DNA from: a bacterium
Lineage (GTDB): Bacteria; UBA9089; JASEGY01
Length of the DNA stretch: 5,064 bases
Direction of reading: 5' to 3'
Assembly: GCA_030019105.1 (NCBI GenBank)
Contig: JASEGY010000284.1
Coordinates: 1 to 5,064 of the forward strand
Shown: positions 1 through 4,942 of the stretch, piece after piece
Layout of the letters: each line of letters opens with the position of its first letter
Position numbering within the stretch: position 1 is the first letter of the stretch
Translations under genes and position numbers: made by a program
Notes under the pieces: model-generated
What the model saw: only the letters and a program-made list of their open reading frames with translations
The model's database searches: none
Told to the model about the DNA's origin: nothing

Positions 1-14
1 TTTGCGCCTTTGCG
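1..14. repeat. Short tandem repeat, 8-bp period (tttgcgcc)
   Basis: TTTGCG occurs at 1-6 and again at 9-14, and is probably cut off by the window edge. From memory, CTTTGCG-type 8-9 bp tandems recur between genes of many uncultured environmental bacteria. That wider distribution was not checked here. Confidence 0.45.
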
Positions 15-89
15 AGAGATTATTTATTAGTGTTAACTGGTTTTTGAAGGATGCCAAATATTCGAAGATTTTTTTCATTATCATCTTGT

Positions 90-114
90 ATCCTGTAGAT
101 CCTGGTTAATCCTG
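90..114. repeat. Short tandem repeat: three ATCCTG units
   Basis: ATCCTG appears at 90-95, 99-104 and 109-114, giving a 9-10 bp period (atcctgtag, atcctggtta, atcctgtc). It lies beyond the terminator, outside any ORF. It resembles the 'aggattaacaggatt' type of intergenic repeat seen in environmental genomes; the resemblance is from memory. Confidence 0.55.
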
Positions 115-179
115 TCTAAATTTTTAAATGTAACATTGTCGAGTTACTCATTATACTGAATAGTTCGGAAAATGTCAAG

Positions 180-213
180 AAAAAACCCCGGCCTCCTGAA
201 AGGAGACCGGGGT
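180..213 (-). terminator. Rho-independent terminator of the surface-protein gene
   Basis: On the minus strand a 13-bp stem (ACCCCGG, a T-G wobble, CTCCT, with a TTC loop) is followed directly by TTTTT before a C. The one non-Watson-Crick pair is G-U in the minus transcript but would be C-A in a plus transcript. That supports leftward use. The stem begins about 67 bases after the stop codon. Confidence 0.93.
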
Positions 214-230
214 CTTAGTTTGTCAGCGCC

Positions 231-252
231 GGTGGTGGGTAAACCCACCACC
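231..252. repeat. Perfect 10-bp inverted repeat between stop codon and terminator
   Basis: GGTGGTGGGT pairs exactly with ACCCACCACC around a two-base AA centre (effectively a four-base loop). There is no U-run on either side, so it is not itself an intrinsic terminator. In the mRNA of the large gene it would form a GC-rich 3' hairpin upstream of the terminator. It could block 3' exonucleases or bind a protein; both roles are inference. Confidence 0.7.
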
Positions 253-279
253 AGCTTCTTTCTCAGCGATAGTCCTTAA

Positions 280-3200
280 TTACTTCAGGACTATCATCTT
301 CCTGGTCGAGGTGAAGTCACCGGCCTTGATCTGGTAGAGATAGACGCCGCTGGAAACTTCAACCCCAGCATTGTTCTTACCATCCCAGAAGACGGCCTCA
401 CCCTGCTTTACATAAACGCCTGCCTTCAGCTTGCCCATATCCAGGGTCCTGACCAATTGACCGGACAGGCTGTAGATATTGATCGCTACATTAGCCTCCG
501 CAGCCAGATCGAACGGAATCAGGGTCTCCGGATTGAGCGGATTCGGGAAGTTCTGATAGAGCTTCGTCCTGGTAGGAATAGCATTTATCCCTGGCGGAGT
601 AATCATTTCCACAAGTACCGGAATAAGGGTAGCATCAACGCTGCCTAAGGCTGCCTGATCAATGGAGAACTCTCCGTCTCCCACAAAGCTCACCTTGAAG
701 ATAGTGCCTGAACCGCTTACTCCGGTCAGACCGGCCATATTCAGGATCATCCTGACCCGCCCGTCCTCGATGTTAAAGTACGGAGTAGCGCCTTCAGTCA
801 GGTCTCCAGCCGTGACACCGGTGATCTGGATCCCTTCACCATACCGCACATCTAAGTAAGCGACGTCTAAGTCTGTTACACCGTCAACCCTAAAGGCCAA
901 CTCCCTGATAGTTCCGGTAGCGACCTCCGCGAACTGGGCCGGAGCCGGTGCACTACATGCCACTCCAATCAGCGTCTTCTCTAAGCAGATTATGTCACTG
1001 GCATCAAAGTAACCATCCTCATTGGTATCCAGGTTGTAGGAGTTGCAGGCCATCTTTACACCAGTCAGAATCTGCTCCATTACAGTTATATCCAGGATGG
1101 TAATTCCACCATTGCAATCGGCATCACCCAGAGTCGAAAAACCCGCAGAGGGGACCACGACGGTGTCACCGCATTGCTGCAAGACAGTAATCACTTGAGC
1201 CGATATATCACCCAGTTCACTGTTAGCTAACCCAAGGAAGGCCGCACTATTAGCTCCAACATCAGATCTAGTCTTAAAAACCACCTTGAGTAAACTGCAA
1301 GGCCCAGCGAGACAATTGACTCCAACAAGGCCGGGTATATTAATAACTACGGCCAATTTGCGGCCTGTTGCCGTTGGTATGTCAGTGTAGACCATTACCC
1401 CGCCGGCAGTCAGATCGCCCAGCAATACTGACGGGCTGGAGTTCAGCACCTTGGTGTCATAGGTCAGGTCGAACTTGACCGTATCCAGCTTGGCTACGTA
1501 ATCCAGCATCACCTTAGCCATAAACAGGCTGTCCACGCCGATAGCATCAGTATCACCCGTGCACTGAGCCGGACCATTGACCTGCGGCCCTTCGACCCAG
1601 AGAATAGAGACGTTAGTGCTTTCCGGATCTGTGTTTGAGTAATCCGAATAAATGGTGTTGCCGCAGTTATCGCCCACATAAGCCCTCACCCGATACTGGT
1701 AATTGGTAGCCGGGGTGACCGGGGTGTTTACATAACCGGCGGCATTTGCACCTGTATCAGCTATCACTGTCCAGGTAGTACCAGCATCAGCGCTGCGTTC
1801 GATCTTGAAGCCGGCTTCAATCTTGGAGTTATCTGTCCAGGTTAACGTGACTTTGATTGAGGAATTAGCCGTAGCTGTCAGAGCAGTCGGTGCAGCGGGT
1901 TTTGTCGGAGCAGAAGCCAGGACAGGACACGTATCTTCACCTATCTCGTTCTTCGCGCTGACCCGGAAATTATACTTTGTATCCGCGGTAAGACCACCGA
2001 GAGTGTAATAATAGGTGCCGGTAGTGCCGGCATTGGCGGCATTATTAATACTCAGCGCGGTGGTGTTACCGCCATCTACCCAGCGATAGAGGATAAACGC
2101 ATCTTCATTATCCGAATTATCCTTCCAGCTCAGAGCAATCGTGTTAGCCCCGTTATTGCATGCCGTCAATTGACACGGAGCAGCCGGTAGGGTCTCACTG
2201 GTACAGGTATCGGCTACGTTCGAGAAGTTCGACCACTGAAGGGTGCCCGAAACACTGTCTTCGAAGTTAGCCACCTTTACCCGGTAGCAGTAATGACTGC
2301 AATCCGTACGATTTCGATCATAATATTCAGTGGTATCTTTAGCATCGCCGGTCAGGGTTGTCAGTAAATCCGTCTCGGTTGGAGTACATGGTGTATCGCA
2401 GCTCGTGCAGGTAGGTGTATCACAATTCTCTCCTCCAGCCCGATATATCTTAACACCCTGGTAACTGCCGTTTGTAGAAGGCATCGTCCACTCCAACTTA
2501 ATCACGGAGTCAGACTTCATTGTTATTTTAACGCCGGTTGCCGGCATCAATCGAGTACAATTAACCGTGGTGTCTGACCAGTCGGAAGAACCTTTCGCAT
2601 TGTTAGCCCGCACTTTGTATATATAACACTGGCCTGGCACTGCCGTGGTATCCACAAGAGTGGTCACCTTCCCGACATTAAAAGTTGTTCCCCCTCTACT
2701 AATTTCAAATCCGGTCGCTTGCTTATAGTTCACCCCGGCCGGTGAATTATCCTGCCAGGTCACCGTAATCTCAGTATCTCCTGTCACATCACATTGAACA
2801 TTGGTTGGCTTAGGAGGAACCGTATCCGCAGTGTTAGTACAGTTACTATCCACCCAGGCTGTCGCACCGGCGCCATTAACCGCCCTTATTTGGTAGTAAT
2901 AACACGTAGCTGGAAGAAGTCCGGTGGTATCATTGTAACTCCCAGTACTGGCAGTACTGGCAGCCACATTCCAACTACTCCCGTCTAAGGAGTAAGCCGC
3001 ATGATCGCAGACACACGGACAGGTCTCGCTCGTGCTCTTGTACCGCTGGATCTCAAACTGCGTCTCATTACAAGAGTTGTCATTCCAACTAAGGGTAATC
3101 TTGCTTTCATTTACACTTGTTGCCTTGAGACTACTGGGAGCGGGAGGTACCGTTGGCTTTCCTCCCCATGTAGCATACTTGTCATAGTAGGTATTGGTGG

Positions 3201-4065
3201 TTAATCTGGTCCATCCCGTGCCGTCAGTATTAATAGTGTATATTTCACCACGATAATCATCATTGTAAGAGGTGAAAACTATCTTACTACCATCGTAGAG
3301 AGAATAGCTGGGATACTCTTCAGAACTATTAACAAAAGTCAGCCGCGTCTGGTTAGTTCCATCGGCATTCATAGTGTAGATATCATTTTGACCGCCTACC
3401 CGATCGGAAACAAAGACAATCTTGGTGCCGTCAGGGCTATAGGCCGGATCGAAATCATTGCCTATTGAGTTAGTCAGGTTGACCGGATTGGTGCCGCCAA
3501 TATCCATCCGGTAAATCTCCCAATTCCCACTGGTCACCTCAACAGAGAAGATGATATAGGCACCGGTCGGATCGATGTAAGGCCATTCATTGTTCTTGCC
3601 GGGGACACCAAGCGCAGCACTTACGCCACTTCCATTTGCATTGGCGGTGTGGATATCCCACGTAGCGCCATTATACCTGGAAAAAGCAATCTTGGCGTTA
3701 CAGGCACCTATACACGGCTGCCGGCCGTTGGTGAGTAAATAACTATCCCCCGTATCATTCTCCCTGACGTAGATATCGTAGCCCGTGCTTAACCCGCTGG
3801 CACCATTTGATTTGGCATAAACGACCTTGCTTCCGTCATAGGACGCTGAAGGCTCGATCTCCTGGGTGTTAGCACCCATACCGGCTTTTACTGCCTGGCC
3901 GGTTCCATCGTTGTTCATCGAGTAGAGGTCCCAGTTACCGCCCCCTAATACCTGGTCTTGCTGCCAGACAATCTTGTTACTCACATCTGCCTGGGCCAAG
4001 CCTACGCCTACTAATATCAGCACCGAGACTAAAACTACTACTGAACTAAAAAACTTTTTTCTCAT
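280..4065 (-). CDS. Secreted multidomain surface protein: TolB-like propeller, five FN3, cohesin-dockerin-cohesin, FlgD-like sorting tail
   Basis: Residues are counted from the ATG at 4065. Residues 1-26 are a Sec signal peptide (MRKK, hydrophobic core, AQA before D27); there is no lipobox. Residues 27-302 hold six PD40/TolB blades, e.g. DPAYSPDGTKIVF then DIYTMNADGTNQTRLT. Five FN3 domains follow (about 307-413, 416-503, 506-621, 626-720, 721-815), four with the W-x-DNS signature. A cohesin-like beta-sandwich spans about 818-962. A dockerin (979-1037) has two calcium loops (D981, D983, N985, D992; D1013, N1015, D1017, D1024). A second cohesin-like domain (1043-1153) shares the GDLT and N-x-x-GL-x-GV motifs with the first. 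The tail (1161-1261) has YQNFPNPLNPET, WDGKNNAG, SSGVYLYQ and a KMIVLK end, as in FlgD-like/type IX sorting domains. No catalytic motif is visible. I infer an exported adhesive or scaffolding surface protein; the ligand is unknown. The gene stands alone and ends at its own terminator. Confidence 0.95.
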   Translation of the reverse strand: MRKKFFSSVVVLVSVLILVGVGLAQADVSNKIVWQQDQVLGGGNWDLYSMNNDGTGQAVKAGMGANTQEIEPSASYDGSKVVYAKSNGASGLSTGYDIYVRENDTGDSYLLTNGRQPCIGACNAKIAFSRYNGATWDIHTANANGSGVSAALGVPGKNNEWPYIDPTGAYIIFSVEVTSGNWEIYRMDIGGTNPVNLTNSIGNDFDPAYSPDGTKIVFVSDRVGGQNDIYTMNADGTNQTRLTFVNSSEEYPSYSLYDGSKIVFTSYNDDYRGEIYTINTDGTGWTRLTTNTYYDKYATWGGKPTVPPAPSSLKATSVNESKITLSWNDNSCNETQFEIQRYKSTSETCPCVCDHAAYSLDGSSWNVAASTASTGSYNDTTGLLPATCYYYQIRAVNGAGATAWVDSNCTNTADTVPPKPTNVQCDVTGDTEITVTWQDNSPAGVNYKQATGFEISRGGTTFNVGKVTTLVDTTAVPGQCYIYKVRANNAKGSSDWSDTTVNCTRLMPATGVKITMKSDSVIKLEWTMPSTNGSYQGVKIYRAGGENCDTPTCTSCDTPCTPTETDLLTTLTGDAKDTTEYYDRNRTDCSHYCYRVKVANFEDSVSGTLQWSNFSNVADTCTSETLPAAPCQLTACNNGANTIALSWKDNSDNEDAFILYRWVDGGNTTALSINNAANAGTTGTYYYTLGGLTADTKYNFRVSAKNEIGEDTCPVLASAPTKPAAPTALTATANSSIKVTLTWTDNSKIEAGFKIERSADAGTTWTVIADTGANAAGYVNTPVTPATNYQYRVRAYVGDNCGNTIYSDYSNTDPESTNVSILWVEGPQVNGPAQCTGDTDAIGVDSLFMAKVMLDYVAKLDTVKFDLTYDTKVLNSSPSVLLGDLTAGGVMVYTDIPTATGRKLAVVINIPGLVGVNCLAGPCSLLKVVFKTRSDVGANSAAFLGLANSELGDISAQVITVLQQCGDTVVVPSAGFSTLGDADCNGGITILDITVMEQILTGVKMACNSYNLDTNEDGYFDASDIICLEKTLIGVACSAPAPAQFAEVATGTIRELAFRVDGVTDLDVAYLDVRYGEGIQITGVTAGDLTEGATPYFNIEDGRVRMILNMAGLTGVSGSGTIFKVSFVGDGEFSIDQAALGSVDATLIPVLVEMITPPGINAIPTRTKLYQNFPNPLNPETLIPFDLAAEANVAINIYSLSGQLVRTLDMGKLKAGVYVKQGEAVFWDGKNNAGVEVSSGVYLYQIKAGDFTSTRKMIVLK
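2944..2961. repeat. In-frame 9-bp tandem duplication within FN3 domain 1
   Basis: AGTACTGGC is repeated exactly twice, and a partial third copy begins. On the coding strand it gives Ala-Ser-Thr-Ala-Ser-Thr in a loop of the first FN3 domain. It keeps the reading frame and looks like a small replication-slippage event. Confidence 0.75.
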
Positions 4066-4070
4066 TACAA

Positions 4071-4077
4071 CCTCCTT
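4071..4077 (-). promoter_or_regulatory. Shine-Dalgarno AAGGAGG that fixes the start at 4065
   Basis: AAGGAGG lies five bases (TTGTA) before the ATG at 4065-4063, which is ideal spacing. The first in-frame ATG (4080-4078) overlaps this site (ATGAAGGAGG) and has only AAAAA before it, so it is very unlikely to be used. Starting at 4065 also gives a textbook signal peptide beginning MRKKFF. The longest-ORF start would add five spurious residues (MKEVV). Confidence 0.9.
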
Positions 4078-4093
4078 CATTTTTTAAAGAATT

Positions 4094-4118
4094 TAAGGGG
4101 CTTTATCACCCCCCCTTA
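4094..4118 (-). promoter_or_regulatory. Leader hairpin just upstream of the ribosome binding site
   Basis: TAAGGGG (minus strand, 4118-4112) pairs with CCCCTTA (4100-4094) around an 11-base loop. The stem ends about 16 bases before the Shine-Dalgarno sequence. A run of seven G (4115-4109) lies in its 5' arm and loop and could allow alternative registers. Any effect on translation is inference. Confidence 0.45.
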
Positions 4119-4150
4119 GACCTGAAAACCTTTAAACTTTCCCCTTATTC

Positions 4151-4185
4151 AGGGTTGTCCTCCAAACCAGGAACGGCTTTACCCT
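4151..4185 (-). promoter_or_regulatory. Two-tier leader hairpin
   Basis: The outer helix is AGGGT with ACCCT. After an internal loop (AAAGCC opposite A), an inner helix GTTCCT/AGGAC with one bulged T closes a GGTTTGG loop. It starts two bases after the stop of the possible 13-codon ORF. I compared it by eye with the c-di-GMP, SAM, cobalamin and fluoride riboswitch consensus motifs and found no match. Confidence 0.35.
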
Positions 4186-4186
4186 C

Positions 4187-4228
4187 TTAAGGATCCTGCC
4201 CGTAATATGGTTCCCACCTTTTTTTCAT
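4187..4228 (-). CDS. Possible 13-residue leader peptide (MKKRWEPYYGQDP)
   Basis: An ATG at 4228 opens 13 codons ending in TAA, preceded by AGAAAGGGGG about 10 bases upstream, which is usable but rather far. The peptide is basic then aromatic (MKKRWEPYYGQDP) and is not recognised. It lies in the leader of the large gene and ends at the two-tier hairpin, a layout compatible with translation-coupled control. An ORF this short arises easily by chance. Confidence 0.2.
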   Translation of the reverse strand: MKKRWEPYYGQDP

Positions 4229-4334
4229 TTCTACATAGCCCCCTTTCTGTAAATTAACACCCTACAATTGAATTAGTGAGCCTTCAGCCATCTTCTAAAG
4301 AATTAAAGAAGTCAAAGGCCAAAAACAGATAAAT

Positions 4335-4350
4335 CGGTCATCGGTGACCG
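4335..4350 (-). repeat. 6-bp perfect hairpin with a four-base loop
   Basis: CGGTCA and TGACCG flank a four-base loop. On the minus strand the hairpin is followed by ATTTATCTGTTTTT, which is U-rich but not immediately adjacent. It could act as a weak terminator for transcripts entering from the right. It lies five bases from the neighbouring 8-bp inverted repeat. Confidence 0.5.
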
Positions 4351-4355
4351 GGCAG

Positions 4356-4379
4356 CCGGTAATCAGTACAAATTACCGG
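4356..4379 (-). repeat. 8-bp perfect inverted repeat (CCGGTAAT/ATTACCGG)
   Basis: CCGGTAAT and ATTACCGG are exact complements around an 8-base loop. Together with the adjacent hairpin it makes a compact 45-bp palindromic block rich in CGGT and ACCG. The block lies directly after the stop of the doubtful 93-codon ORF. ACCGG at its 5' end (minus strand) could instead pair with the CCGGT of the next hairpin, giving a mutually exclusive fold. Confidence 0.6.
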
Positions 4380-4380
4380 T

Positions 4381-4662
4381 CTACTTGCGATTCACTTTTT
4401 CACCTCCTTTATTCTGAGCCAATAGATTAAAAAATTCATTCAACACCTTATTATAAATATAAGCAAATCTTATGCCAACCGAATTAAAATCAAGGGAACG
4501 ATCAACCTGCTTATTGTAACACCTTATTTTACAGTTGCTTGCAAAATAAAATTTTTTTAAATTATCCTCTTTTTCCCCTTCCTTCCCCCTCCCGTTTATG
4601 TTTAAGTTAAGCAACACTTTGCTGCCTTTTGGGGGCGGAATAATAATAACTACATACCACAC
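4381..4662 (-). CDS. Doubtful 93-residue ORF, not recognised
   Basis: This frame opens with GTG at 4662, has no Shine-Dalgarno sequence before it, and runs inside repeat unit A for its first 20 or so codons. The product would begin with a hydrophobic stretch (WYVVIII), pass a charged GRGKEGEKED segment, and end in a more natural-looking part (FAYIYNKVLNEFFNLLAQ) before GGEKVNRK. Its last codons contain a near-ideal Shine-Dalgarno sequence. I recognise no family. It may be noncoding, or the C-terminal half may be the remnant of a gene into which the repeat unit was inserted. Confidence 0.2.
   Translation of the reverse strand: MWYVVIIIPPPKGSKVLLNLNINGRGKEGEKEDNLKKFYFASNCKIRCYNKQVDRSLDFNSVGIRFAYIYNKVLNEFFNLLAQNKGGEKVNRK
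4393..4410 (-). promoter_or_regulatory. Strong Shine-Dalgarno with GTG but only four codons
   Basis: AAAGGAGGTG matches the anti-Shine-Dalgarno sequence over its whole length. It is followed by AAAAA and then GTG at 4395. The frame gives only V/M-N-R-K before TAG at 4383-4381, and the palindromic block starts at once. The GTG is in frame with the 93-codon ORF. It looks like the start of a gene whose body is gone, or a minigene. Confidence 0.4.
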
Positions 4663-4723
4663 ATACCACAGCTAATCTTACGCAGGTGTTTAATTTTATC
4701 AACGGTGTCTATTTTTATTAACA
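4597..4723. repeat. Repeat unit A (127 bp), insertion-sequence-end-like
   Basis: This is an imperfect direct copy of 4746-4865. The closest blocks are TATGTTTAAGTTAAGCAACA at the left end and the last 37 or so bases at the right end. On the minus strand the right end is two adjacent 19-mers: TGTTAATAAAAATAGACAC (4723-4705) and CGTTGATAAAATTAAACAC (4704-4686), identical at 15 of 19 positions. The central part has diverged and differs by 7 bp in length from the other copy. Confidence 0.8.
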
Positions 4724-4724
4724 T
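4650..4724 (-). CDS. Possible 24-residue peptide reading into repeat unit A
   Basis: An ATG at 4724 follows AGGGAGGAG with seven-base spacing, a strong ribosome binding site. The peptide starts MLIKIDTVDKIKH and ends SCGMCGM before TAG. Repeat unit B has the same frame with a similar start. Only one of the five base differences over the first 13 codons is silent, so similarity at DNA level explains the shared residues. It may be a real small peptide, a regulatory uORF, or chance. No family is recognised. Confidence 0.3.
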   Translation of the reverse strand: MLIKIDTVDKIKHLRKISCGMCGM

Positions 4725-4745
4725 GTATCATCTCCTCCCTCTGCC

Positions 4746-4865
4746 TATGTTTAAATTAAGCAACACTTCCCTGCCTTACGGAAAGCCTGGATAATGATAA
4801 CTGCCTATCATAGTTAATGTTGTATGGGTGTTCAGTTTTATCAACAGTGTCTATTTTTATTGACA
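4746..4865. repeat. Repeat unit B (120 bp), insertion-sequence-end-like
   Basis: On the minus strand the right end is TGTCAATAAAAATAGACAC (4865-4847) followed directly by TGTTGATAAAACTGAACAC (4846-4828), identical at 14 of 19. At the left end, plus strand, TGTTTAAATTAAGCAACAC (4748-4766) matches the outer 19-mer at 11 of 19, so the unit has weak terminal inverted repeats and TGT...ACA ends. CTGCC flanks it at 4741-4745 and 4868-4872, a possible 5-bp target duplication. No transposase is present. This layout recalls IS21-like ends, but a MITE or regulatory repeat is also possible. Confidence 0.8.
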
Positions 4866-4866
4866 C
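4756..4866 (-). CDS. Possible 36-residue peptide spanning repeat unit B
   Basis: A GTG at 4866 opens 36 codons (V/M-SIKIDTVDKTEH at the start, RQGSVA at the end) with TAA at 4758-4756. The GTG would lie only about 11 bases after the predicted transcription start and has no good Shine-Dalgarno sequence. The first 13 residues match the peptide in unit A at 10 positions. No family is recognised; chance is the simplest explanation. Confidence 0.15.
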   Translation of the reverse strand: MSIKIDTVDKTEHPYNINYDRQLSLSRLSVRQGSVA

Positions 4867-4883
4867 CCTGCCAAATAGTGACT

Positions 4884-4912
4884 ATTGTACCATGCAATAA
4901 GGCTTTTGTCAA
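4884..4912 (-). promoter_or_regulatory. Near-consensus sigma70 promoter reading leftward
   Basis: On the minus strand TTGACA (4912-4907) is followed after exactly 17 bases by TACAAT (4889-4884). The base triplet TGG before it acts as an extended -10. That is 6/6 and 5/6 matches at optimal spacing. Transcription should start near 4877 and run through both repeat units towards the large gene. It is the best promoter I see for anything in the window. Confidence 0.8.
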
Positions 4913-4942
4913 GCTATAAATTCGGTGCAATCAAAAATTCAC

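Larger units (their letters stand above)
1..279. other. 3' intergenic flank without a gene
   Basis: Apart from the two short-period repeats, the hairpin and the terminator, I see no convincing ORF, RNA gene or promoter in this AT-rich flank. A TATACT at 152-157 on the plus strand has no good -35 partner. Confidence 0.6.
4066..4380. other. Leader region of the large gene, no established gene
   Basis: This stretch holds the Shine-Dalgarno sequence, the hairpins at 4094-4118, 4151-4185, 4335-4350 and 4356-4379, and the doubtful 13-codon ORF. No promoter close to consensus is visible in it on the minus strand. The gene is therefore either transcribed from 4884-4912 or from a weak or alternative-sigma promoter I cannot identify. 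Confidence 0.6.

Noticed and set aside
129..157. Plus-strand promoter with -10 TATACT
   Set aside because: The matching -35 position reads TGTAAC at 17-bp spacing, a poor fit, and no plus-strand gene follows.
457..3204. Plus-strand ORFs of 63-67 codons inside the large gene (for example 457-648, 1805-2008, 3001-3204)
   Set aside because: They are antisense shadows of a clearly coding minus-strand frame, have no ribosome binding sites and no recognisable products.
3960..4065. Lipoprotein signal
   Set aside because: No cysteine occurs in or just after the signal peptide; the cleavage site looks like AQA-D of signal peptidase I.
4077..4109. 10-residue GTG ORF (VIKPLKFFKK) whose TGA overlaps the upstream ATG in an ATGA junction
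   Set aside because: The upstream ATG is not the real start, so the overlap has no coupling meaning. The frame is tiny and lies within the leader hairpin.
4081..4260. Possible c-di-GMP-I, SAM or cobalamin riboswitch in the leader
   Set aside because: Fragments such as GGTAAAGCC look suggestive, but the conserved core strings and helix order of those classes are not present.
4442..4528. Repeated 11-mer AACACCTTATT at 4442 and 4518
   Set aside because: Only two copies in AT-rich sequence with no further similarity around them; chance is likely.
4598..4794. Plus-strand paired short ORFs starting MFKLSNT in both repeat units
   Set aside because: No Shine-Dalgarno sequence precedes either ATG (the upstream sequence is pyrimidine-rich on the plus strand), and the similarity follows from the repeat itself.
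4597..4865. CRISPR array
   Set aside because: Only two long imperfect copies exist, the 19-mers are directly abutting rather than separated by uniform spacers, and no cas gene is present.
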